Source: Pseudovirgaria hyperparasitica
Taxonomy: Eukaryota > Ascomycota > Dothideomycetes > Acrospermales > Acrospermaceae
Length of the DNA: 64,000 nucleotides
NCBI RefSeq assembly: GCF_010093815.1
Contig: NW_022985556.1
Span: forward strand, 628,941-692,940
Direction of reading: 5' to 3'
The notes under the pieces were generated by a model. That model made no database searches and was not told the origin of the DNA. It saw only the letters and a list, made by a program, of their open reading frames with translations. The stretch's first letter is position 1, and each line of letters opens with the position of its first letter. Of this stretch, positions 48,372-60,917 are shown one piece after another. Both the position numbers and the translations under genes were made by a program.

Positions 48372-51250
48372 GATGTAGGCTTGGTTGGACGTGAAGCGCT
48401 AGGGTGGTCAATGGAGGAAGTTTATGGTCAGAAGCGCTCAAATTCCAGCCGCTCAAGAGGAGTTGACGGAGCTGTAAATGAATGCGAGGTGTTATGAAGA
48501 TTGTACGAGCACGAAGGTAAGGCGCATGAAGAACAGTGGGCACTGCGCAGTCAGAGACATTTGGATGGTTTGTCGCGATGTTGAGCTACATTGTGTATGC
48601 GTGAAGAGGGGTGAATGGACGCGTGTATTTTCTAAATAGCCTGCCGTATTCGTGGTGACTTATCCTGCAACCTGTATTATACGCCACATGCCACCATGCG
48701 AGATTGCGTAGGCCAAGCATGTGGCTGTGCATCGCCACAGCATATCCTCCCTCCACGTGTGTGCCTCAGAATGATTTTTCTCGAGGTGGGTTTGCAGGAT
48801 AGGTAATATTTCCGAGAGCATTCTATCTAAATTGAATACGGAAGGCGATCTGTGCTGGCTCACCGTAACACCTTGTCCTATGAAGGACATGCAGGATGCA
48901 GTGCAAAGTGTCGTAGGGCGTGCGCCGATACGTGCATGCATGTCTGAATGTCATCGTGCCAAAAGGGTGAGAGTCAGTCAGTTGGACGATGAAATAGATA
49001 TATTGGCATAGCGTGATCCGATGGCGACATAGGACCGACAGGATCAATACATAGCTATCCAACGTTATACATTCAATACTATGTACGATTGTTGTTGAGC
49101 TTTCGGAAGACTCTGAAGAATGGTAGGTTTATTCCCATCCTAATAGTGCTGTATCCCGAGTCGCGAAGATACAGGCCGCCCGGTACCGGTACTTAATAGT
49201 ACGTGTTACCTATCAGCCCAGCCAAGTGGGACTAGCGCGCGACATGGGTAAGGCCATACCCTAGTTAGGTAGCAGCTAACAGATATAGATGATGGTAAGA
49301 GTGGTAGGGCAACAGAAGGCGACAAAAGGCGCGAAGAAGTTGGATCAACAGTCGGAGCTGTTCCTTGGCGGTCAGTTTAAAGCTGCTCACCTGCTAATTA
49401 CCTATTAGCTGGGAAGTATGTTGGGTCAGCATAAAGCATGTCCATGCTGTGCTTCAGTGCTTCATTCTATGTCACCAAGATCATGATACCTTAGCCGGGG
49501 AATGTAGTCAGACATACAGTAGCACAAGCTCGACGCCTTGTTGGAAGCGGCAGGTGCTTGTTTCGTGAGATGAACGGACAAGGATTCGGCGGGGGCTTTC
49601 CGTTTAGCGCGTCTGTTTTCCGAAGCCTGCGCCTGTTCGCTTCTACCTGGAGCACTTGGGACTCCCTTGCTTGCTACCTGGTTACATGGACTCCAAGACA
49701 ATCTCCGAAGTCAAGCCTGGCGAATCAGAGGGCAGGACATGCAACAACGACGGTTCAGCCCGTTATTTATCTTGTCGCAAACATCGAGGAAGAGTGGAAT
49801 AGCATCGATGTTCCCAGCAAAGGAGTCAGAACCAGAGCCGAAGAGAAGGAGTCATTTGCAGGTGGGTATGCGCTGGTCAGGCAGCATTCCAAGGTTTTTC
49901 GCCTTACACCTGGCAGAGTCAGACTACCACGACGCAATGGAACACGGCAGCACTGCTTGCAGACGCGGACTCAGTTGCATGCATGCCGCACCTCCACCAC
50001 CGCCTTGTTGGTGTGCTGTTGCTTGTTGTTGTTGATGCATCAGTGTCATGTAACACATCATTCTTCTGATCGAGCAGTCAGCAAGGCAGAAGACATGGTG
50101 TAGACGAGGAAGGGCAGCGCAGTAGGTAACTACGTATCGGCTGTGACTTGCATTTAGAGAACGATGAACGAGCGTTGGGTCAAACTTTGGTTCGGTCTTT
50201 GTTCCTGCATCGGTGTGTGAGGTGTGTGAGCTGTGAGCTGGGTGCAGTGTGGTTCGGGTGCGGCTCGATGCAGGACGACCAGGGGCTAGAGGTAATACAT
50301 AGTACGACAGACTGACCAGTCAGCTGACGGCTCTCCTCATCTTAGATCCTTAGACATTTAGAGCTCATGTCATGGCCGTCTAGTGCAGATGGCAGGAATG
50401 TATGTTACTTGAGCAGGAATTTCTCATAGGACATAGAACGAACGCCTCGAAATCTCAGGATGGATGAATCACGACGCGAGCATTAATACAGCAATTACGA
50501 TGATTACACCAAATACAATGATTACAGTAATATTTGCCTTGCTAGCCTGGATACGCGACGGGTCAATAATCTCGCACGGACCTATCGCAGTCAAGACTTT
50601 CAAGACTTTCAACCTCTTCAGCTTCTCAACACCTCAGGCCGCCATTTCCTGCTGTCTTATTCGCTGTCGCCAAACCACTAGTACCCAGCTAGGAAGTAGA
50701 CTACCTGACACTACCTTACACCCTCCTTATTAGTAGCTACTTTAGATAGACTCCAACGCTCTCAATTCTGGTCGCGCGTTTCGTGGTTCGTGGTTCGTGG
50801 GCTCCGAATGCCCCCCCAAAATGCCCCAAAGTGCCAACAAGCCCGCCCGCGCTCCTCTCTAAACGGGCATCCATTCCACTCCACACAATCCTCCACTAAT
50901 ACCGCTTTTATCTCTTTGCCGCAACACCTTCACCTCCACCTTCACCTTCAACCTTCAACCTTACCTCTACCTCTACTTCCACCTCCACCTCGTCCTTTCT
51001 CTCGTCCCTGCGTTGGACTCTCCTAATTCTCAACTTCATCCGTCTCTCGCTCGCCGTGCGCTGCGTCTTCTCTCTTCTGTCTGTCCGTCTGTCTGTCTTC
51101 AAGTCTGCAGGTCGATCCTGGCACTCGCCTTCCACGTCTATCGCTCACCTTTGGTCCGCTGACCTGGTTCGAAAAGCGCAAACACATTCTTTAACTTGCT
51201 CTATAATCGCCCTCTCACGGATGCTGCATCAATCCTCTTTAGAGCCTGAT
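48372..51250. other. Long divergent intergenic region
   Basis: About 2.9 kb. Frames at 49,558-50,103 and nearby are short and overlap in several registers without a family match. A run of TTCACCTCCACC-like pyrimidine repeats at about 50,920-51,000 lies in the promoter area of the next gene. No RNA gene recognised. Confidence 0.4.
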
Positions 51251-51322
51251 GTGAGTAGTTGCCTATGGCTCCCCTTCCCATTCCTGATCAGGTCCCACCC
51301 GCTGATCTTGTAAATTCAACAG
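51251..51322 (+). other. Probable 5'-UTR intron of the mucin-like gene
   Basis: A 72-nt stretch starting GTGAGT and ending TTCAACAG, with a GCTGAT branch-like site, lies about 280 bp before the ATG at 51605 inside a pyrimidine-rich leader. Confidence 0.5.
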
Positions 51323-51604
51323 CCAGACTTCTGTCTACTGCCCGTCGCTCCTTCTCGACAGGCGTCCATTCTTTTCAATCCACTTAGGATGACATTCGCT
51401 GCTTCACAGACTTCGTGACTCGTCAAATCATCACTTTCGCCATCGCTCTGCGCAGATCGTCCGAACTCAAAACGCTCCTTATCCTTTGCGATTATCTACC
51501 GTGTTCGCACCCATCGAAATAATATTCTTCGACCAATCTCGCTTCACACATCGAGAATATCTCATCACATCTCAACAATTGATATTCCTGGGGACTAAGG
51601 AGGG

Positions 51605-53044
51605 ATGGAGCCTCCGATGAAGCGGCAGAGGTTCTCCGAACTCGACGCGCGAGACACCAATTCAGCCAGACTCCGCGCGCGCAATGACCAGAAACACTTT
51701 AGGAAGCGTCTATTGTCTCGTTTTCCTGCCGGTCAATCGAGCAGATTGCAGATCGCGAGAGATGAGTCTGAAGTACTCGACACGAAAATCAAACCCCGCA
51801 AGCCGGCTGTCGTAGTCGACGTTCAAACCGTCGACGTCAACAAGAACGTCGTGGTTGACGCTGACGGCAATACCATCTCTGTTGATCTGCCCACCGTACC
51901 GGCTGTACCTCAATTCCCGACCGACTTCGTCGTTCCTTCGGTACCCCAGTATCCTACAGTTGCCGTACCTTCAATGCCTCAAGTTCCACCCTACCCTTTC
52001 AATACTTTCGTCAACACTGCGGCCTCTCCAACGGCTGGTACCAGCGAAAATAATACGCAGTCAAACGATGTGACTGGTGCCGCATACAGTTCAAAGCTCT
52101 CTATGTCTTCGAGCACTACAGTGGTGACACCTACATCTCCATCGCAGACATCTAGCTACATCAGCTCTGTTTCGGAGACGCCATCATTGAACAGCTCAAC
52201 CACAGGAAGTTACCACTCGTCCACCATCACCACAACGTCATCCAGCGCATTGTTCACCTCTGCCTCCTCCAGCTACTATGATACCACCATCGCTCCCAGT
52301 CTTGTTGGCGCTCCTGGTGGCTCCGTGACCTCAGCACCAGACACAGGTGGCAGTACGGACAATACCGAGACTGCTAGCACTCCTGTACTTGTGGGTGGCG
52401 TTGTTGGAGGAATAGCTGGTTTTGTTCTGCTTCTCGCAGCACTTTTGATAGCTCTTCGTTACATCAAGCAGAAACGCCGTGGAGGTGCAGTCCAGCTACA
52501 CGAAGGCGACGGTGGGGACACCGGTCCACTCACTGCCATGTCTCAAAGACAAAGCTTCATGCCACCTGCCGCTGCCGCGTTCTTCAACAGATTCTCCGGA
52601 GCATCGAAGGAGACGGATGTCAGCACTGAACGTAGCTTCCAGCGTGTCTCAGGTCGTAAGCTTCCTTCTGCATTCAGCCCTGGTATGTCTATGGAACAGG
52701 CTCGCGATCTTCAGAGCTTGTCGCAAGGTTCCTACTATCGTGACAGTCAAGGCTTCTACAGCGGATCCCCTGACACTGGACCGGGTGCGGCCGTCATTGG
52801 CTTATCCCCAGAGAAAGACAAAGAGATGATGATGCCGGGTCCGGCTCGAACGCCCGTCGTCCACGAGCCTCGGCACCCTCCTTATGGATTTGCTCCAGTC
52901 GGAGGAGCTGGCGCTCATACCAGTGGCACATCTACGCTCAGCCCGCCGTTGTCGCCGCACCCGTTCCCACGTGCAGGTACGCTTGGTCGCAGCCACCCAT
53001 CACTCGACGGCTCGCGCGGCTCTAAATTTACCGAAGATGTATAA
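51605..53044 (+). CDS. Mucin-like single-pass membrane protein, sensor-like
   Basis: A single exon of 479 residues. Residues 1-75 are basic and charged; 76-140 are Val/Pro-rich with VPxxPQ-type repeats; 141-255 are very rich in Ser and Thr and likely O-mannosylated. A transmembrane helix (VGGVVGGIAGFVLLLAALLI, about 263-284) is followed by a KQKRRGG stop-transfer and a cytosolic tail with many Ser/Pro sites. This is the layout of fungal wall-stress and polarity sensors, but no WSC or cadherin-like domain is visible. There is no N-terminal signal peptide at the ATG used, which is odd for this topology. Either the TM acts as a reverse anchor or an upstream exon is missing. A leader intron is proposed at 51251-51322. 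Confidence 0.8.
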   Translation: MEPPMKRQRFSELDARDTNSARLRARNDQKHFRKRLLSRFPAGQSSRLQIARDESEVLDTKIKPRKPAVVVDVQTVDVNKNVVVDADGNTISVDLPTVPAVPQFPTDFVVPSVPQYPTVAVPSMPQVPPYPFNTFVNTAASPTAGTSENNTQSNDVTGAAYSSKLSMSSSTTVVTPTSPSQTSSYISSVSETPSLNSSTTGSYHSSTITTTSSSALFTSASSSYYDTTIAPSLVGAPGGSVTSAPDTGGSTDNTETASTPVLVGGVVGGIAGFVLLLAALLIALRYIKQKRRGGAVQLHEGDGGDTGPLTAMSQRQSFMPPAAAAFFNRFSGASKETDVSTERSFQRVSGRKLPSAFSPGMSMEQARDLQSLSQGSYYRDSQGFYSGSPDTGPGAAVIGLSPEKDKEMMMPGPARTPVVHEPRHPPYGFAPVGGAGAHTSGTSTLSPPLSPHPFPRAGTLGRSHPSLDGSRGSKFTEDV

Positions 53045-53715
53045 TGATTTGACGTATCAAGCCCCACACGGTGAGGGGGTATTCTGTTTCACAGCATCTG
53101 TGTTTGCTACTTCTTCTGCTGTCTATCGACGGCTATCTGTGGTTCTTTGATCTCGTTACGACCAATTACGGCCTCACGACATTATACCTCGGACCTAACT
53201 GCCCATCTGCGCATCTGCTGTTGTCGGTATTCGTAATTAACATTGCACGCTTCGGACGACCAGCCTCTCCACGTGCGGATCTTTTCTTTCCGGCACTTTT
53301 CACATCTTCGTTGTACAAATTTGGCTCCGAACAGTGACTTGTTTGAGCTCTTTCTCACACATCATACCCCGCTTTGCATTCTTTCAGACCTGCACGGTCT
53401 GCCATCTTTGGAGAAATAGGACTACCAACATGCGTATCAGTGCATCCGAGAGGTGTCGCAGGTGATGGAAGTTATGTTTCCGCCACACCATAGCACCGAG
53501 TCGTGAAATGTGGTCGACTTTGCGCAGGAAATCGGGAGTGCCAGTGGAATTCAGAAGGCGAAGAAGTAGACGACGAAAATCAAAATATTAGGGCGCCAAA
53601 TGACTACTTGAGCTTTGTAGTAGCATATTGCGTCGGATCAATCGATAACTTATCATCGATCAAATCAATCAATCAATCAAATATAACCCTTATCTTGCGT
53701 TATGGTGTCTTGTTG

Positions 53716-53716
<1 letters not shown>

Positions 53717-53791
<75 letters not shown>
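53717..53791. repeat. GAT trinucleotide repeat, 25 copies
   Basis: Twenty-five perfect GAT units in non-coding DNA. The poly-Asp frame over it is an artefact of the repeat. Confidence 0.97.
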
Positions 53792-53792
<1 letters not shown>

Positions 53793-53952
53793 CGTTGAAG
53801 CATATGTACAATGTGCAGTGTATACATACAGTTCACGTTGTTGTTCGCCTAGAACGATGTTGTGAAAGAGGAAGAAGGTCCGGTATTTTGATCATTCCAA
53901 ACAGTAAAAACAAAAAGGGACTCTACCAGACTTCCTCTCACTATTGTTATAC

Positions 53953-53980
53953 ATATATATATATATATATGTGTGTGTGT
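53953..53980. repeat. Compound AT/GT microsatellite
   Basis: Nine AT units followed directly by five GT units. Confidence 0.95.
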
Positions 53981-54571
53981 ATCTATCACACTACGCCTTA
54001 CCTAGAGAGACAGGCCAGTAGTGGTGCAAATCCATATGCAGGTACATTTAAAATGATTAGACAATATTTTAAGCTACAGATTTAAGTCAAGAAGTATTTT
54101 AATAATATCTATGAGGAGCTATATCTAAACATATAGAGGATAATATAAGGTCTTGAGAATAAGAGAAGTATAGGTAACGTGTGATGCAGTGATGCAGTGA
54201 TGCACGCACAACGCGTGCGAAGCGTTGCGCCAAAAAGACCAAGGTACGGACGGATGCGGGCACGCCACATGGATCCACTCGGCCGAGCCTGGCTGGCCCC
54301 TTTGCTTTTGGCTAGCTGGCTCGACAAGGGCTGGATTAGATGGACCGGATGGAGAGACGGAAGGAATTGCCCGGCCCGCTTCCTGCATGCGTGCTCTTCT
54401 TGGCCGCCCCCTAAATCTGACCTTTCCCAAAACCTCGCGGCTTTTGTGCTTGGGGTACGTACCGGGTATTTGTTGTACTGTTTCCCGCACGGCAAAGAAA
54501 TGGGATGGTACGGGATGGATGGATATCTGTGGATTGTGCTTGTCGCCGTGTCACGGCTGATCGAGGCGCTG

Positions 54572-56603
54572 TCAGAGCGGCGCAAGCCCAACCAGTCCTC
54601 TCACATATGCAACGAGCGGCGGAATGACCGTAAGCACGACAAACAGGATGCCATAGATGCTCATTGACAGCGATGCGAGCGCAGCAGCGCGCTTGTCCTT
54701 GTCGAGTAGCATCGCGACTGCAATCGCGGAGCTATTAGCGCCCAGGACGACGCCTTTCGTCACGTAGTCGTCTGGTTTTTTCTCGATGTTAGCGCTTTGT
54801 TTTCTATCATATATTGAACTGAATGGAAGGGGTAAGGAATGTTTAGGGGAACTGTGATGAGGGGACGGAGGAGGCGGAGGCGAAAGGAAGAAAGCAAGGA
54901 AGGAAGGCGACAAAACACGTACCCTGTGGAATCCGCAGTAGCCACAGCAACGTGGGCCCGAAAATGGGCCCCGAGATCCCGCCGACGACGACGATGGGCG
55001 AGATGGCGTTCATGTCGGCGCCCAGGTTTCTGGCGGAGACTTGTGCGAGTGAAAGTGGGACGGAGCGAGGGGCGAAGGCGAGGGCGCGCGCAGGGGAGAG
55101 GCCGATTGCGTGGCAGACGATGGGGTAGATGAAGAGGGAGGGCAGGGCGAGTGCGAGGTTGGGGATGAATATGGCGACGAACTGCACAGGATGGAATCAG
55201 AGATGGATTCATATGGGTGGTGGGAAGTGATAGGAGACTTACGAAGTACCAGAGTTCGCGGCGGTATTGGTACATGGGCATGGCCAGGGCGACGATGCTG
55301 GCGTCGAGCATGCTGGACAGGATGTCGCCGGCGCCGGGGAGTGGCAGACCTTTTTCGCCTCTGAAGTATCTGGTCTACAGGTCAGTGATCGACGTCTGGC
55401 ATGGTTGACAAGGAAATCGCACCGTATGTATGATGTATTTGTCTTATAATCTCTCAGGCCATCTTGAAGGGAACGCTGTTTCGTCAACAAGATGACCCAT
55501 GACAGCAGCACGACCAGCAACGCAGTAACGAGCACCGGATGTGCTACGCGCTGGATCTTCTGCGAAGGGCATCAGTAACTTCTCAAGTTGGTGTCAAGAT
55601 GGAAGGAAGACATACCTTTGGAACAGCATTCGCCATCAAAAAGCAAAGCACCGTCAGCGACAGGAAGATCGGCATCGTATATCCTGTCGCATAGTAGATG
55701 GGTATGCCGATAAACACAAAGAAGAACAGGTACGCCCATGTATGCACCTCCCAGCCCTTCACAAAGTCCAACATCACCTGTGCTAAAGACTTATCTCGTG
55801 ATCGCATCCGCGCGAGACACGTACGATGGACCTTCCCCTTCTCACCCTTCTCCACACTAAGCTCCCTCGAAGCTTGAGAACCCAGCTCACTCAACATAGG
55901 CGCTTGACTCGACTCACTAGCCCTCTTCTCTTCGTCCTCGGCCATGCGCTCAGATACAGTGTCGTGCTCATGCACTGGCAGAGAGTCTTGAGTCTCAGAC
56001 TCAGCCTCATCTTCAGTCGCCACAAATTCGCTTCGTCGCACCTTTTTCATGCCAAGCTGCAACAGCCGTGAGGTATATGCCGTGACAACATACTGCGCCA
56101 CATACCCGACGATGAAGACGACAATCATCTTGCCGACTTCACCACCGCTAATGGCAGGGCTGAGCGGTAAGAGGATAAATGAAGATGTGAAGTACAGATT
56201 CATAGTCCTAAGACAGAAACCGGTGCCGATATCAATGACAGCGAGGACCTAGTACTGTTAGTCTGGCGGTGATTTGACTTGCGGGCAAGGGGAGGGTACC
56301 TTTTCCATCCATGGCTTGGGAAGGACCACGTCAAGGAACATGATCCCGAACCACAGTATGAGAAGGCCAGCGACACTAGATGGGAAAACGGTGTTTCCCA
56401 GTCTAATGAGGGCATCTAGGGCGACGACGTAGTAGAGCAATATCACGATACTCAAAGGGACTAATATCCATGGCTTGATGATGCGTGGCCATAGTGTCTC
56501 CTTCACCTTGGAAGGGGTAAGCATTGAACACACAATTAAGGTGGGATACACGTACAAATTTCTGCCTCATATCTTTTATCGACTGCCCTGTGGTAACTGC
56601 CAT
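54572..56603 (-). CDS. LrgA-LrgB/PLGG1-type membrane protein
   Basis: Seven exons: 56603-56556, 56506-56300, 56248-55616, 55559-55423, 55369-55243, 55181-54923 and 54771-54572. They give 536 residues, and all junctions keep phase. The introns are 49, 51, 56, 53, 61 and 151 nt with GT..AG ends. The first half has four to five hydrophobic helices (LrgA-like, with VFPSSVAGLLILW), then a hydrophilic acidic loop of about 100 residues. The second half has about seven helices of LrgB type, with LVTALLV, SIVALAMPMYQYRR, APRSVPLSLAQ and ISGPIFGPTLL motifs. Plant PLGG1, built the same way, moves glycolate and glycerate across the chloroplast envelope; bacterial LrgAB/CidAB relate to murein hydrolase control and pyruvate transport. 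A carboxylate transporter in a fungal membrane is inferred; the substrate is unknown. Confidence 0.88.
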
Positions 56604-57750
56604 TGGAAATCGGAGTATTCGAGGATGATGCCTTGGCCACCTTCCAACGATTTTGAAGGACTTTCTTCATTTTTAACAGAAGTTGATACGAAAATGCTCA
56701 GGCAAGACCAAGATGGAAATGTTCAATCACACTGCTCTCATGCCTACGTCAGCGATAGCAACAGATGCACATCGGTATCTTTCCGATGTTCACCAGTGTG
56801 TTCGTCCGATCGAGTATCGTCGAAGTGCATTTCATGCACCACAAGTGCGCACCCGTAGAGGCCGCGGAGGGCATGGATGGGGAGGCTGCTGTCACAGTAC
56901 CAGGCTCCCCACCACCCAGTATCTTGAGGCTGCTACCGCAATACAACGTCCGCGGAAGTGGTTATTTCAATGCGCACTAATCTCAAGCCCCGCTTGAGTA
57001 CGTCTTGCGATACCCCGAACATCGAAAGTCGAGTGGCCACTCTCCCATCCGCGTAACCCCCACGAACTCAAACTCGTGACGGATAAGCCTTTCGGATGAC
57101 GATACGCTGCATTGGCGGGAGTTCAGTGCTGTATGCGTTGCAGAGCTTGTAGTATGCTAAGCGATCGTCAACCACTAGACATCGTATGTTCACAGTTGGG
57201 CATGGGTTTCTGCAAGGCAAGTGACTGGGGATACCGATCGCCGATATATATCCGTGTGCAGGCCGCATATTTACTGCGTACACTGGCGATTTCGATTGTG
57301 TTGATGGCTGCGCGTAGACGATCAGACAACTCATCGAACTTAGCTTCATTATGATGCAGTCCATTACCAGGGCTTGACGACTATCAGCGACGCTTTCAAG
57401 CATTCGGTCGTTTCAAAGCAACTGAGACAGATATCATGTGTTCAAGTAGGCATTGACACGCTACACAACCCCTTGGGCTCATATATATTTTTTTTTTGCA
57501 ATGCTTGATACGAAGTTCCATCGTACCGGACAAAGTCATGGACATTTGACAAGACAGATCAGCCATTTGATATGTGGTAACCGAGCATGACGTACTAGTC
57601 GAGTTGAAGATATTTCATGGAAGAGCAAATCTACTATAGGAGAAACACTGATAATCACAGTTAGTGGTCACAACCTGTTGGACACCCTCATACACCTACC
57701 ATTCCATATACTGATACACAACCCTATCCTAAATCACGACCACCCCTTCG
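56604..57750. other. Intergenic region
   Basis: About 1.15 kb upstream of the LrgAB-like gene. No supported gene; short frames on both strands lack family features. A T-rich tract sits at 57,487-57,497. Confidence 0.4.
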
Positions 57751-58830
57751 GATACCAAGATTAAAGACACCCAGTCCGTCCAAGAGGTTGCAGCTGTCAA
57801 AAATTGGTGGTATGAGCCAAGTTGGAAGGGTAAAGTTCGTCCGTTCAAGGCTAAAGAGATTCACTCAAAGAGAGGTGCGCACAATGCTGAGCACCAAGGT
57901 AATTTTATGAGCAAAAAGCTATGGGATATACTTGAATCCCGTTGGAGCATTACTAACAATCCATGGTTCATGAGACTGCTGCACCCGCCCAGGATAGGCC
58001 AAAGATGTCAGCTATACCTTTGAATGTGTGGACCCTGTCCAGGTTACACAGATGGCAAAACATCCCGACACTGTATATTTTTCTGGATTACAATGATCTG
58101 CAAGAGCGAGCTCTACCAACAAGCCAGGTTCTGACCTAGCTGATTACCCCATGGTAGGTAACACTTTTTTCCATGCTTTTTGGAACGTGTGAGCTGACAA
58201 TGCAAATTCCCAATGAGGTACACCATTTTTTCATGGCACAAATGTTCCATGATCGCAGGCGAAGGGAAGATTGTCTTACAGTTTCAGTCATGGAGCGTGA
58301 GAAAACCCCACAGACCGGCTTCCTCCAGCTAATCTTTGCAGATAGTAATACCGCCCACGGAGGCTTAATTGCTGTGCGGAGGCCCAAAGTCTCGGTATTC
58401 CTTTACTAAGCTGTTAAAGATGAGTCTTTTAATTCATGCCCAGAAACAGAGCTTCCTATCGTCGCCAGGATTGACTCTGAAGCTGCTACATTGATTATGT
58501 CCGCTATCCATCAACATCATCACGGCTTCATCATAGGATGAAAGATCCAGGACTCTCTCCACTGGTCGATGCTGCCCACGACGCAATCGCAGACAAGACT
58601 GAAGATACTACCAACGATGAGTTCAAGTAGCTTAAGAACGCCAACGTCATGATATGACTAGACCAGAATAGTGCTCCTAGCGACATATTCAGTATTGATC
58701 TATGACCTGACACATTCGGAAATAAGTATCTCAGATGAGCTATATGTATAACCATTTGGCTGTGACAAGTGGCGGTTACCTGGGCCATAAATGTGATCGT
58801 CTTGCTTGCTAAATAAAGCATTTAAAATGC
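57751..58830 (+). pseudogene. Isocitrate lyase pseudogene
   Basis: Pieces of isocitrate lyase occur in order on the plus strand but in different frames. The N-terminal part at 57,751-57,940 includes EVAAVKNWWYE, VRPFKAKEIHSKRG and SKKLWDILE. DPVQVTQMAKHPDTVYFSG is at about 58,025-58,090, DLADYPM at 58,133-58,153, FMAQMFHDRRRRE near 58,230, FADSNTAHGGL at 58,335-58,365, and ARIDSEAATLI at about 58,464-58,500. Weak C-terminal text (PLVDAAHDAI) follows. At least three frame changes separate them. The stretch with the KKCGH catalytic loop, some 55-60 residues, is missing between HGGL and ARIDSEAA. An intron after DYPM seems to have lost its acceptor. The normal enzyme splits isocitrate to succinate and glyoxylate. 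This copy cannot be functional. Confidence 0.85.
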
Positions 58831-59472
58831 CCTCAGATTGAAATTACTGGCAAGAGCATCAGACTAGTCGTGTTTAAGTCGTTCATAGTTTGCTTGCAGA
58901 GTCTAATCTCTGCTTCCCCTGGACGAATTTCTCAACAGTATAGGACATAGCACGACCTAAGCACGGCTTATCATCATGCTCCTATTCGTCGAGAAATATG
59001 TCTGTTTGGGCTCGCCCAAGGTCTGGCTGATACTTGTTGCATTGAGAAGTGACCTGCTTTCAAGGAATTTATCTGCCTCCAAGTTGTGTGTTATATTGAG
59101 GCGAACGAAACATAAAGATAATATGTCATATATGGTAAATCGTAGACTCATGTAACTATCAAAAAGATCTGGACAGGCCAGTATGTACAAGACGACATGC
59201 AGACCATGCAAACTGACTCCAACCCACCCTTCATGTGCACCGCACAAGACCATATATACTCCGTCCAAACACACCAAGCCACCAACGAGAAGTATGTCCA
59301 AGAAACGAACGGAGAAGTGCAAACTAAGGAAATACAAAGAAAAAATAACTCATAACGCCTTGCTCGCATTGTTGCGTTCCCGCTACGCCCGCTAAGTTCT
59401 GTCACTCAAATTCTCAACCGCTGATGTTGTAGGTGCACGCACACTAAGATGTCAGACTAGGTCAAGGAACGC
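58831..59472. other. Intergenic region
   Basis: About 640 bp between the pseudogene and the 3' end of the chitinase gene. No gene supported. Confidence 0.45.

Positions 59473-60917
<1,445 letters not shown>

Larger units (their letters stand above)
53045..54571. other. Convergent intergenic region with microsatellites
   Basis: About 1.5 kb between two converging genes. It contains AATC repeats near 53,664-53,681, the GAT tract, an AT/GT tract (53953-53980) and an AT-rich patch with RIP-like style at about 54,040-54,180. No gene supported. Confidence 0.5.

Noticed and set aside
49558-50103. 181-codon open frame on the plus strand
   Set aside because: Another frame overlaps it, and it has no recognisable motif or clear promoter. 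It might still be a small gene but is not supported.
53702-54085. Open frame with a long poly-Asp run
   Set aside because: Caused by the GAT25 microsatellite; the rest has no resemblance to a protein family.
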